Source: Promethearchaeota archaeon (lineage in GTDB: Archaea > Asgardarchaeota > Lokiarchaeia > Sigynarchaeales > SOKP01). From it: a stretch of DNA of 13,977 nucleotides. The notes below the pieces were generated by a model. That model saw only the letters and a list, made by a program, of their open reading frames with translations, was not told where the DNA came from and searched no databases. Position numbers and translations under genes: made by a program. The first letter of the stretch is position 1. The number at the start of each line of letters is the position of its first letter. The stretch is from NCBI GenBank assembly GCA_019057975.1, contig JAHLWJ010000102.1, positions 1-13,977 of the forward strand, given 5' to 3'. Shown here in pieces: positions 1 through 6,712 of the stretch.

Positions 1-323
1 TTGTTGTATCTAACCCTATTGGTTATTTAGAATTTCTAAACTTAATGACGAACTCAAAATTAATTCTTACCGATTCAGGAGGAATTCAAGAAGAAGCTTC
101 ATATCTTAAAATTCCAATTCTTACGGCCAGGGAAAGTACTGAACGACCTATTACCGTTGACGAAGGGACTAACACAATAATATGGAACGATCTGGCGAAA
201 GCCAAAAAATACATCGAAGAAATTACTTCCAACAAATATAAACTGGGAAAAAATATTGAAAAATGGGACGGTCAAACTGCGGAAAGAATTGTAAAAGTAA
301 TAAAGGAGAATTTAAATATCTAA
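1..323 (+). CDS. wecB: UDP-N-acetylglucosamine 2-epimerase, C-terminal part (cut by window edge)
   Basis: This enzyme interconverts UDP-GlcNAc and UDP-ManNAc in the cytoplasm, supplying ManNAc-type sugars for surface glycans. The frame is open from base 3 through the ATG at 45, and the residues before that ATG (VVSNPIGYLEFLNLM) are the family's own sequence, so 45 is not the start and about 106 C-terminal residues of a usual 360-380 are present. The signature LTDSGGIQEEASYLKIP followed by RESTERPITVDEGTN is the conserved UDP-binding C-terminal half of the GT-B-fold epimerase. The next gene starts 30 bases downstream with its own ribosome binding site, so the two probably form an operon. The family call is firm. 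Whether the true substrate is UDP-GlcNAc or a relative such as a diacetamido sugar cannot be told from this part. Confidence 0.93.
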   Translation, partial: VVSNPIGYLEFLNLMTNSKLILTDSGGIQEEASYLKIPILTARESTERPITVDEGTNTIIWNDLAKAKKYIEEITSNKYKLGKNIEKWDGQTAERIVKVIKENLNI

Positions 324-338
324 ATTTCAAATTTTAAT

Positions 339-345
339 AAAGGAG
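339..345 (+). promoter_or_regulatory. Shine-Dalgarno site of the 4-epimerase gene
   Basis: AAAGGAG lies 8 bases before the ATG at 354 and fixes that start. It is one of the clearest ribosome binding sites in the window; most other genes here have weak or no such site. Confidence 0.65.
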
Positions 346-353
346 ATATAGTT

Positions 354-1325
354 ATGGAATTTATTGGAAAAAGAATAGTTGTAACAGGCGCCGCGGGTTT
401 CATAGGGAGTAATTTAACTGATAGTTTATTAGAACTAAATGCTGAAGTCATTGGTATAGATAATTTATTTAATGGAAGGCTCGAAAATTTAGATGATGCA
501 TTTAAACATGGTAAATTTGAATTTCATAAGGAGGATATAAGAGATTTGAATTTCTTATTAGACATATTTAAAGACATCGACATTATATTTCACCTAGCCG
601 CGTTTACAAGTGTCCCTCAATCGGTAAAAATGCCGGAAAATTGTAACAACGTGAATGTTAACGGAGTTTTAAACGTTTTAAACGCAGCTCGGAGAATGGA
701 TGTCGAGAAAATAATTAACGCATCTAGTTCTGCTGTATACGGAGATACGCCTACTTTACCTAAAAAAGAAGATATGCGAAGATTACCAATCTCTCCCTAT
801 GGAGTCGCAAAATTGGCTTGCGAAGCCTACATGCAAGTTTATCATAAAGTTTATGGACTCAAAACAAATTCGTTAAGATATTTTAATGTATATGGTCCTA
901 GGCAGAAAGATTCTACTTATAGTGGCGTAATAGCAATTTGGTTAGGGAATATCATTAGGGATGAAGACCTTACAATATTTGGAGATGGCAAAAATTCAAG
1001 AGATTTCACATATATTAAAGATGTGATTCAAGCTAATCTACTCATAGTTAAACAAGATGTAGCTGGTGAAATCTTTAATATCGGCGCGGGGTTACCGATT
1101 ACCTTAACAAACCTAGCAACATTACTTTTGAAATTGACACATAAAGAACACTTAAAGATAAACTATAAAGACCCGAGACCCGGAGATATATTACACAGTT
1201 ACGCCGATATTAGTAAAGCAAATCGATTATTGAAATTCGAACCTAAATACAACCAAGAGAAGGGATTAGAAGATTATTTAATATGGTACGACCAAAAGTA
1301 TGGGACAAATTTAATTTTAAATTAG
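354..1325 (+). CDS. NAD-dependent nucleotide-sugar 4-epimerase (extended SDR, GalE/WbpP type)
   Basis: Full-length extended short-chain dehydrogenase/reductase of 323 aa, the usual size. The Rossmann motif TGAAGFIGS is at residues 11-19, followed by the acidic/NAD-ribose region GIDNLFNG near 34-41 and HLAAFTSVPQS at 80-90. The catalytic SSS is at 124-126 and YGVAK holds Tyr149 and Lys153. RYFNVYGPRQ near 175-184 and the SRDFTYIKDV segment are typical of UDP-hexose or UDP-HexNAc 4-epimerases. The pattern HLAA..SVPQSV is closest in style to UDP-GlcNAc/GalNAc 4-epimerases and UDP-glucuronate epimerases, so the exact sugar is open. Its place 30 bases after a UDP-GlcNAc 2-epimerase gene supports a HexNAc substrate by inference. 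Base composition is clearly richer in G+C than the glycosyltransferase genes further right (23 of 60 bases at 601-660). Confidence 0.92.
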   Translation: MEFIGKRIVVTGAAGFIGSNLTDSLLELNAEVIGIDNLFNGRLENLDDAFKHGKFEFHKEDIRDLNFLLDIFKDIDIIFHLAAFTSVPQSVKMPENCNNVNVNGVLNVLNAARRMDVEKIINASSSAVYGDTPTLPKKEDMRRLPISPYGVAKLACEAYMQVYHKVYGLKTNSLRYFNVYGPRQKDSTYSGVIAIWLGNIIRDEDLTIFGDGKNSRDFTYIKDVIQANLLIVKQDVAGEIFNIGAGLPITLTNLATLLLKLTHKEHLKINYKDPRPGDILHSYADISKANRLLKFEPKYNQEKGLEDYLIWYDQKYGTNLILN

Positions 1326-1541
1326 AATTATTTAATAAAACCTATTAATAAATTTTGATAATTAAAGAAATCGAGACTTCTCTTGAAGATTTATTTCTCA
1401 AATAATTTACTAATTAAAATTTCTCTAAAATTATTATCAAAAAAAGAATAATTTAGACATATTTTTAATGAGCTAGACTCTGCTAAATTCCGACTGGTGA
1501 ATTAACGAAAGTTATTAGTTATATTTTATTATAATTATAAA

Positions 1542-2780
1542 ATGATCTCAAGAAAAATTCACGATATAAGACATTTTACAATAATTCTAACAATAGGATC
1601 GATATTGAGTGATGCGTTAAGGTATATTTTTAGAATATCAGCACTTTTTTTATTATTAGCGAGTGATTATAAGTACTTTACAATTATAACTAGGACATTT
1701 GCGATAATACTACCCTTCTCATCTTTTATGTTACATATACCTTTAACAAGAAAGATCAGAGAAGCAAAAAATGAAGTTATCCTACATAAAACCTTTAAAA
1801 ATTTTGCATTTACCTATAGTATTACATCTATTTTCGGTTTCATAGTTTTTATTTCTTTAAGTTTGGTTTTTTTTAATAATTTGGAAACTATTATAATTTT
1901 TTTTTTAGCATCTAGTTTAGTGTTTTATTCATTTTCTGAATTTTTTATTGGATTAAGTAATGGATTTTTAATGCCTATCAAAACTGTTGTGATTCTAATC
2001 TTTGGTAATTTAATACTAGGATTATCAGCAATAATCTCATTGTTTGTCATTTCTCTTCAAAACTTAAATTCATTTATTTTTTTCTTTGGACTAAGATATT
2101 TGGGCTCTTTTTTAGTGGGATTATATTTATACAAAACAGAAACGAAAAAATACCTTAGCGGAAGAAATATTATAGAAAAGAAGAAGATTAAAGAAAATAT
2201 TAAAGATTCAATATTTTTGTTATCAACTAATTTTGTAAAAAATTTTAGTATATGGATGACAACAATAATTGCTGCTTCAATTCTTAGTGATATATCTTTT
2301 AAAGTTTTCGATTTATCTCTAATGATAATTTTAATTATAGGATTGATTGGTAATTCCTTAACTACTGCAGTGAACTCGAAAAAAAATTTAGAAAAACAAC
2401 CTAATCTAAAATTTTTAAAGAAAAATATTATTCCGATTTTTATTATTAATTTTTTAATACTGGTTTTCTTATTAGTAACCAATTTAGATAAAATAGTTTT
2501 AGTTAATTTATTAGGTGTTAATTCAGAAAAATCTTATTATTTCATTAGACTTAGTTTATTTATCCCTATTCCTATTTTAATTTCAGCTTATTTCGGAGGC
2601 CGAATTCTAAATTTTGGAGAATATTCTAAGTATTTGATTTCAAGCATATTCGGACTTATGGGATCTTTAATAATTCTTTTTTTAGCATTTCCACTTAATA
2701 AGTCTTATCTTTTAATAATAGCGTTGATATTTGAAAAAATCATTTATTCATTATTCTTAATAATTTATAATTATCTTTAA
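1542..2780 (+). CDS. Wzx/MATE-like polysaccharide flippase, 12 membrane segments
   Basis: A 412-aa almost wholly hydrophobic protein in which about 12 membrane segments can be picked out, split into two halves by a lysine-rich stretch near residues 203-218 (KYLSGRNIIEKKKIKENIK). Size, two-half layout and absence of a signal peptide match the polysaccharide biosynthesis (Wzx/RfbX, MOP superfamily) flippases, which move lipid-linked oligosaccharides across the membrane. The N-terminal half has the charged loop HIPLTRKIREAKNE typical of this superfamily. No short motif is diagnostic, so the call rests on topology and on the glycan neighbourhood. The ATG at 1542 follows a 216-base AT-rich spacer without a good ribosome site. 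It converges with the glycerophosphotransferase-like gene, which ends at 2978. Other integral membrane transporters remain possible. Confidence 0.72.
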   Translation: MISRKIHDIRHFTIILTIGSILSDALRYIFRISALFLLLASDYKYFTIITRTFAIILPFSSFMLHIPLTRKIREAKNEVILHKTFKNFAFTYSITSIFGFIVFISLSLVFFNNLETIIIFFLASSLVFYSFSEFFIGLSNGFLMPIKTVVILIFGNLILGLSAIISLFVISLQNLNSFIFFFGLRYLGSFLVGLYLYKTETKKYLSGRNIIEKKKIKENIKDSIFLLSTNFVKNFSIWMTTIIAASILSDISFKVFDLSLMIILIIGLIGNSLTTAVNSKKNLEKQPNLKFLKKNIIPIFIINFLILVFLLVTNLDKIVLVNLLGVNSEKSYYFIRLSLFIPIPILISAYFGGRILNFGEYSKYLISSIFGLMGSLIILFLAFPLNKSYLLIIALIFEKIIYSLFLIIYNYL

Positions 2781-2977
2781 AGAAGAGTTTGAATTCACTA
2801 TTGCTCAGAACATTGAATCCATAGAATTATCATAGTACTTTTATAAATTAAGTCATTGTAAATTAAACGAAAAATCATAATTCATTGTATAAATTCATAG
2901 TATTGAGACTATCGAAGATTTAATCTGCTTATCACAAGAGTTCATACATAATCTTTAATTCAATTAGAATAATTTTA

Positions 2978-4171
2978 TTAATTATTTTTTTTTAAAAACG
3001 ATTTAATAGCATTCGCTGCACGAACTGCTGACTTATTATTACTCTCAGAAAAATAAAATAAATCTCTTGCAAATTGTTTTCTGATTTTTTCTTTCTTATG
3101 TGGATTTTCTAAACAATTTGTGATTGTAGTAGCTAAATTTTCAATATTATCAATTATCTCTCCTGCTTCTCTAATCTCAATATCAAGTAGGTTGGGATCT
3201 GAATACTTCTCACCTAAGTGGTCTATGAATATCAATGGTTTATTCAAGAGAAGAAATTCTATTCCTACTGAAGAAAAATCAGTAATTAATAAATCAGAAG
3301 CTCTCATTAAAGATATTGCGTCAATACTTGGATCGAGAAATTTCATGTTTTTATTTTGCTTGATAATACATCTCATTTCACTTATTTGTTCGGGAAATTC
3401 ATTTAATCTTTGGATATTTTGATGTGGTTTGAAAATAAAATTCATATCATTCTTTATTGCTTTACAAATAGCAACACCAAAGAAAGGAATTGAACTCAGG
3501 GAAAGATTTGGGTATGTACTCCACGTTGGTGCATAGAGTATTGTCTTTCTATTCGGATCCAATCCTAAATCTTCTAAAATCTCTCGAGAAGAGATAGTAT
3601 TAGCATATAATATATCTGTTTTAGGTACTCCTACCTTTGCAAAGTTTGTTGGGGTTAATAATCTTTTTTCCAGCAGTTTTTCTCCCATTCTTTTACCAGA
3701 AAGAAGGATTAGATCATATCTATTAGGAATTAGCCGATCCATTTCCATTTTATCAATGAATTTAAATGGATTATCACTTAGGGGACTAAATTTTTCCAAC
3801 TTCAATTTTGACAACAAATAAAATAACTTAAAAAGAAAATTGGAGGGATCTTTGAAATTTGCTTTATTATAGATCTTTTTCTTATCGATAATACCATGGA
3901 ATGTCTTAATTTGCTTATATCTTGGTCTTCTAAAAAAAATATTATTCAATTTAACTAAACTCCAATCTCCTGCAAAAATTACAGCTTTGGGAGCGAAAAT
4001 TTCCAGATCTTGTCGCCTTACCTTATAAATACACATTTGTGAATTTTTTTTTTTTACATATTGAAGTAATTCAGAAGATTCTGTGACTATAAGCCAATTT
4101 TTACATTCATTCATTATTGGAAGTGTGTGATTGAATTCTGTAATACTATTTAGGAAAAAAACGATATCCAA
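2978..4171 (-). CDS. CDP-glycerol glycerophosphotransferase (TagF/TagB)-like enzyme, TTG start
   Basis: A 397-aa protein with the hallmarks of the Glyphos_transf family (GT-B fold, CDP-activated donors): KTFHGI at residues 89-94, ILYAPTW at 211-217, FKPHQN with His250, and the C-terminal donor-binding stretch ASDLLITDFSSVGIEFLL at 291-308 followed by NKPLIFID. In Gram-positive bacteria these enzymes add glycerol- or ribitol-phosphate to teichoic acids; related proteins in other cells build other phosphodiester-linked or plain glycans. The start must be the TTG at 4171, because an in-frame TAA lies two codons upstream (4175-4177) and the first beta strand (DIVFFLNSITEF) begins right there. No signal peptide or membrane segment is visible, so it is probably a peripheral enzyme on the cytoplasmic face. 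It is alone on its strand, between a flippase and a GT4 gene. The acceptor and the donor moiety are unknown. Confidence 0.85.
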   Translation of the reverse strand: MDIVFFLNSITEFNHTLPIMNECKNWLIVTESSELLQYVKKKNSQMCIYKVRRQDLEIFAPKAVIFAGDWSLVKLNNIFFRRPRYKQIKTFHGIIDKKKIYNKANFKDPSNFLFKLFYLLSKLKLEKFSPLSDNPFKFIDKMEMDRLIPNRYDLILLSGKRMGEKLLEKRLLTPTNFAKVGVPKTDILYANTISSREILEDLGLDPNRKTILYAPTWSTYPNLSLSSIPFFGVAICKAIKNDMNFIFKPHQNIQRLNEFPEQISEMRCIIKQNKNMKFLDPSIDAISLMRASDLLITDFSSVGIEFLLLNKPLIFIDHLGEKYSDPNLLDIEIREAGEIIDNIENLATTITNCLENPHKKEKIRKQFARDLFYFSESNNKSAVRAANAIKSFLKKNN

Positions 4172-4325
4172 TATTTAATATCAACTCATTTATACCAATT
4201 TCAAGATTTAATTTATCTTAAGTTTACAAGTTAAAAAACTTATTGTGTCTTTTGCTCCAAAATATCGCTGTTTTTACGGGTAAAATTGAGAACAAGGAGA
4301 AAAAAGGGAGACTACCACTTTCTAT

Positions 4326-4339
4326 TCGTTGGCCAACGA
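4326..4339. repeat. Perfect 14-base palindrome TCGTTGGCCAACGA
   Basis: A fully self-complementary 14-mer inside the GC-rich island, unusual against the AT-rich spacer. It could be a regulator binding site, the base of a terminator hairpin ahead of the T6 tract at 4300-4305 (- strand), or an element end. No function is shown by the sequence alone. Confidence 0.5.
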
Positions 4340-4396
4340 GTTCAACTGAAGGCAAATGATGATTTTTGACCCTATTTTTTCAGTATATTCAAGTTT

Positions 4397-4543
4397 TCAC
4401 AGTGCTTTTCTCTTGGGAGATGTCTGAATTTTAAGAAGGCGGACATTTCTTAACACATCGAGGATTTCATCATAAGTCATAGCTACATGGCCCTGGCGAG
4501 GGTGAGCTGGAGTAAAGATAAGAGGAGAAGCCCTAAAACACAT
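4397..4543 (-). CDS. Possible 48-aa small protein or remnant, unrecognised
   Basis: An ATG at 4543 opens 48 codons ending in TGA at 4397. The product begins MCFRASPLIFTPAHPRQGH and continues VAMTYDEILDVLRNVRLLK. The stretch TYDEILDVLRNVRLLK would make a good amphipathic helix, so it could be the C-terminal tail of a lost larger protein such as a transposase. There is no ribosome binding site, and the same bases form hairpins, so coding is doubtful. I do not recognise the sequence. Confidence 0.15.
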   Translation of the reverse strand: MCFRASPLIFTPAHPRQGHVAMTYDEILDVLRNVRLLKIQTSPKRKAL

Positions 4544-4580
4544 ACATATACATGGGCTTGAATCATATCACAATAAAAAT

Positions 4581-4597
4581 ATATTTATAATTTTCTG
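4581..4597 (-). promoter_or_regulatory. BRE/TATA-like archaeal promoter
   Basis: On the - strand AGAAAA is followed directly by TTATAAATAT, close to the archaeal BRE plus TATA consensus. Initiation about 26 bases downstream would fall near 4560, just ahead of the GC-rich island. It may serve a non-coding RNA there or give the TTG-started gene at 4171 a long leader of roughly 390 bases. Confidence 0.35.
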
Positions 4598-4695
4598 CAG
4601 AAATTTTGTTAGATATTATAATTTAAATCTAAATCATAAGAGAAATCTATTAAATTTAGTATTCATTTATTTCTTATTGTACCATTAAAAAAGTG

Positions 4696-4804
4696 ATGTC
4701 TAATCCTAAAAGATAAAAAATTACTCGTAATTTGTCACTCTTATAATTCTTTTCAAAAAGACCCAATTGATTTCTTAGCAGATTATTTTGACGAAATTAA
4801 TGTA
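4696..4804 (+). pseudogene. Frameshifted 5' end of the GT4 glycosyltransferase gene
   Basis: ATG at 4696 reads MSNPKR and stops at TAA 4714. If one A is removed from the run of four at 4708-4711, the frame continues as MSNPKDKKLLVICHSYNSF and runs in frame through 4805 into the glycosyltransferase. KKLLVICHSYNS is the expected first beta strand and loop of a GT-B enzyme, missing from the protein started at 4805. No ATG, GTG or TTG occurs in the downstream frame between the TGA at 4694-4696 and 4805. So this is either an inactivating slip, a sequencing or assembly error in a homopolymer, or a site of phase variation or frameshifting. Confidence 0.7.
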
Positions 4805-5917
4805 ATGGTTAGGTACAATCCAATTGCTAAATTTTCAAAGTTTTTGCCTATTCCTTATCTTGAAAGGTTTACTTTAGACAACAAAATAGACTTACAAAAT
4901 AAACCTGAAAATGTAAATATATTTCTTACTCCTATTTTATATGGTCCTTTTAACTTTCAATATAAAAAAATTGGAGAAAAACATTTTAAAATTGTAAAAA
5001 AAAAAATAGATCAAAATTCAATAAAATTTGATTTAATACTAGCAAAGTTTTTTTGGTCATCAGGTTATGTTGGTTCCAAATTAAAAGAGAAATATAACTT
5101 ACCTTTAATAGTAGAGGGCCTTGGTTATGACGTTTATGATTTACCATTTCGAGATTTAGTTTGGAAAAAAATAATTAAAAACATCTTAAATAGTTCCAAT
5201 AAAATAATTACTGTTTCAAATTATTGTCAAAAGTATATCAACAAATTGGATGTAAAAACAAGTCTAAAAATACTCCCGAATGGGTTTAACACAGACTTGT
5301 TTTTTCCTCAAAACACAAAAACAAGTAGAAAGAAATTAAATCTACCTTATAATAAAAGAATAATTCTGAATATAGGGAATCTTATTGATATTAAAGGTCA
5401 AATATATTTAATTAATGCAATTAAAATAATTAAAAGATATAGAGACGACATATTGTGTATCATAATTGGAAGTGGTAAACTAAAGAATCAGCTAAAAAGA
5501 ATTATTAAAAACTTAAAACTTGAAAAAGATATTATAATCATCGATCATAGACCACATAGTGAAATACCTTTATGGATCAATGCTTGTGATGTTTTTGCAT
5601 TTCCAAGCCTTAGGGAGAGTTTTGGGGTAGTTCAAATTGAAGCTTTAGCATGTGGAAAACCAGTCGTTGCAACCATGAATGGAGGAAGTCAAGAAATAAT
5701 AAAAAGTAATAAATTAGGACTTTTAGTATATCCTAAGAATGCTAACAAGTTAGCTAATGCATTAACAAAGGTACTAAATGGATCTTTTGATCGTAATTAT
5801 ATTTCAAGTTATGCAAAAAAGAATTATTCTTGGCAAAATATTATTATCAGATTGGTTAATTTAATGGAAGATATCATATCCCATGAAGAAATATTGTTAC
5901 TTAATTCGTTAAATTAA
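4805..5917 (+). CDS. GT4-family glycosyltransferase (GT-B fold), N-terminus lost to a frameshift
   Basis: Transfers a sugar from a nucleotide donor to a growing lipid-linked glycan on the cytoplasmic side, as inferred for family GT4. From 4805 the protein has 370 aa; with the out-of-frame upstream part it would have 406, the normal size. The N-terminal domain includes FDLILAKFFWSSGYVGSKL and EGLGYDVYDLP (104-113). The linker LKILPNGFNTDLFFP (155-168) opens the donor domain, followed by ILNIGNLIDIKGQ (187-199), PSLRESFGVVQIEALACG with the EX7E pair Glu271/Glu279, and KPVVATMNGGSQEI. Base use is extremely AT-rich (7 G+C of 60 at 4981-5040), unlike the epimerase genes. It ends 8 bases from the convergent acyltransferase remnant. 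Acceptor and linkage are unknown. Activity of the 370-aa form is doubtful because the first nucleotide-fold strand is missing. Confidence 0.85.
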   Translation: MVRYNPIAKFSKFLPIPYLERFTLDNKIDLQNKPENVNIFLTPILYGPFNFQYKKIGEKHFKIVKKKIDQNSIKFDLILAKFFWSSGYVGSKLKEKYNLPLIVEGLGYDVYDLPFRDLVWKKIIKNILNSSNKIITVSNYCQKYINKLDVKTSLKILPNGFNTDLFFPQNTKTSRKKLNLPYNKRIILNIGNLIDIKGQIYLINAIKIIKRYRDDILCIIIGSGKLKNQLKRIIKNLKLEKDIIIIDHRPHSEIPLWINACDVFAFPSLRESFGVVQIEALACGKPVVATMNGGSQEIIKSNKLGLLVYPKNANKLANALTKVLNGSFDRNYISSYAKKNYSWQNIIIRLVNLMEDIISHEEILLLNSLN

Positions 5918-5924
5918 TTTTCCT

Positions 5925-6027
5925 TCATAATATCGATTTTCTTTTCTTTACTAATTTTGCTGGAACTCCTGCTACAATTGAAAATGGTTCAATATCTTTT
6001 GTTACAACACTTCCAACAGCAATTATT
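5925..6027 (-). pseudogene. C-terminal remnant of a hexapeptide-repeat (LbH) acyltransferase
   Basis: From 6026 down to the TGA at 5925 one frame reads IIAVGSVVTKDIEPFSIVAG and then VPAKLVKKRKSIL. This is the unmistakable end of a left-handed beta-helix acetyltransferase of the WbbJ/CysE/maltose-O-acetyltransferase group (GSVVT, the SIVAGVPAK acyl-CoA-binding loop and a basic tail). Only 33 of the usual 180-220 residues remain. The sequence changes exactly at 6027/6028 into a different gene remnant, in another frame, so the rest was removed by a recombination or deletion event. In its complete form it would have acetylated a sugar of the glycan. Confidence 0.85.
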
Positions 6028-6390
6028 GAGATTTCGAGAGCTTTTATAAATAATTATAATGAGTATAATATCGAAGGCTAATATCGCTTCAGATATGCCA
6101 AATATACCGAATGAAAAAAAGTTCAGAAAACTTATTATGGAGTTAAGGAACATAGGAACGCCTATCGCCCGATGGGAGAAATAATAATATCCAAAGAAGG
6201 AAAAGGGAGATGTTAACGACATATTCTAAGAAAACAACGCACCTTCTCTAAAAGTATTTACCATCCAAATCACTTAAAAGGCGTCGGTTCCATAAATGCC
6301 TGGATAATAATTTAAGGGGAAAACACTAGCCATTATAACAAGGAGGAAATAATAAATGTTGAGTTTATTCATATTAATAAAATTATATAT
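6028..6390 (-). pseudogene. Dead third copy of the GT-C-like membrane protein (N-terminal 115 codons)
   Basis: A single frame from the ATG at 6372 to 6028 is homologous to the N-terminal part of the 637- and 642-aa proteins: YYPGIYGTDAF, then VIWMVNTFREGALFS, then TSPFSFFGYYYFSHRAIGVP and the end YKSSRNL. It contains two in-frame stops, TAA at 6274-6276 where the intact copies have Gln, and TAG at 6226-6228 where they have Glu or Asp. Likeness continues to about 6387 (IYNF against SYNF in the intact copy), but the original ATG is gone and about three codons are deleted. At 6028 the match ends abruptly after Arg-Asn-Leu, where the intact genes continue with Gly-Asn/Asp and FEEEWSR. The remaining 520 codons are absent and an acyltransferase tail follows. 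Confidence 0.88.
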
Positions 6391-6399
6391 ATTGTTTTG

Positions 6400-6416
6400 C
6401 AGGATGGAAAATCCTG
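6400..6416 (+). repeat. Short hairpin followed by a T tract
   Basis: CAGGAT, loop GGAAA, ATCCTG forms a perfect 6-bp stem followed by AAG and seven T's (6420-6426). The shape resembles an intrinsic terminator on the + strand, although no + strand gene ends here. It sits at the edge of the dead GT-C copy. Confidence 0.3.
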
Positions 6417-6653
6417 AAGTTTTTTTATACATATGGGTTTCTTAAAAATACAAGAATTTTTACATTTCTCATCCCTAGTTACCGATTGTGCTATATAACT
6501 GTGGGATCAAGCCGTTTTAAGATGTGACAATAAGTATCTGGCTTTAGAGATTCGAGTAGAAGGAAAAATCGATCTTTAAGAAAAAGTTTACATTTTTGTA
6601 TAATCTTTTTAATATAAATCATAAGTCAATAGAAAAACGAACAGATTTTTCTT

Positions 6654-6663
6654 AAAAAAAAAA
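6654..6663 (-). terminator. T10 tract downstream of the 637-aa GT-C-like gene
   Basis: Ten T's on the - strand, about 50 bases beyond the stop at 6713. GATTTTT/AAAAATC arms flank a short AAG, giving a weak hairpin. Archaeal RNA polymerase terminates at such U-rich tracts, so this is a plausible end for the minus-strand transcript. Confidence 0.35.
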
Positions 6664-6712
6664 TCAACTCGAAAAGATTTGGAAATCTACTTCCCTTGAT
6701 ACTGATCGGTGT

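Larger units (their letters stand above)
4300..4560 (-). ncRNA. Candidate structured non-coding RNA or long leader
   Basis: Read on the - strand, a BRE/TATA-like element at 4581-4597 would start a transcript near 4560. The transcript would pass through an inverted repeat AAGCCC (4528-4533)/GGGCTT (4554-4559) and then a second hairpin whose strands are 4481-4494 and 4499-4508: outer AGCT/AGCT, an inner CA/TG pair and a CCCT/AGGG stem closed by a GGCG loop. It would then reach the perfect palindrome TCGTTGGCCAACGA at 4326-4339 and a T6 tract (4300-4305). GC-rich folded segments in an AT-rich archaeal genome are often RNA genes. I do not recognise the family (no tRNA, SRP, RNase P or kink-turn core that I can confirm), and the 48-codon reading frame inside offers a protein explanation. 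Confidence 0.25.
4172..4695. other. 524-base intergenic stretch with a GC-rich, structured island
   Basis: The outer parts (4172-4260 and 4570-4695) are ordinary AT-rich spacer. The middle, about 4300-4560, is much richer in G+C and contains several inverted repeats and a promoter-like element on the - strand, annotated separately. I see no intact gene longer than 48 codons. The island could be a non-coding RNA gene, a long 5' leader of the glycerophosphotransferase-like gene, or the remains of an insertion element. Confidence 0.6.
6391..6712. other. 322-base spacer without a recognisable gene
   Basis: Between the dead GT-C copy and the end of the intact one. It holds a small hairpin with a T tract (6400-6423) and an A10 run read as T10 on the - strand (6654-6663). 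On the + strand the frame from 6433 to 6579, broken by a TAA at 6496, reads protein-like in its second half (LWDQAVLRCDNKYLALEIRV), but I cannot assign it and treat it as spacer or an unrecognisable remnant. Confidence 0.5.

Noticed and set aside
1519..1530. TATA-like TTATATTTTATT before the flippase gene
   Set aside because: It lies too close to the ATG at 1542 for a normal archaeal promoter, and such strings are common in this AT-rich spacer.
2057..2482. Long open frame on the - strand inside the flippase gene
   Set aside because: It is an antisense shadow of an AT-rich membrane-protein gene. The product is a lysine- and isoleucine-rich string with no domain, while the + strand frame has a coherent 12-segment topology.
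4355..4432. C-box-like ATGATGA followed by a CTGA, suggesting a C/D box RNA on the + strand
   Set aside because: No internal D' and C' boxes are found and the spacing is longer than usual for archaeal C/D RNAs, so the match is probably chance.
5989..6222. A 77-codon - strand frame starting at 6222 as a separate small membrane protein
   Set aside because: It is the middle of the dead GT-C copy after its second nonsense codon and reads out of frame into the acyltransferase tail. Its last 11 residues are a wrong-frame reading.
6340..6445. A perfect AAGGAGG 9 bases before an ATG (6356), opening a 29-codon hydrophobic frame on the + strand
   Set aside because: The AAGGAGG is the complement of Leu-Leu codons of the dead GT-C copy on the other strand, so its origin is explained. 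The peptide has no counterpart or context.
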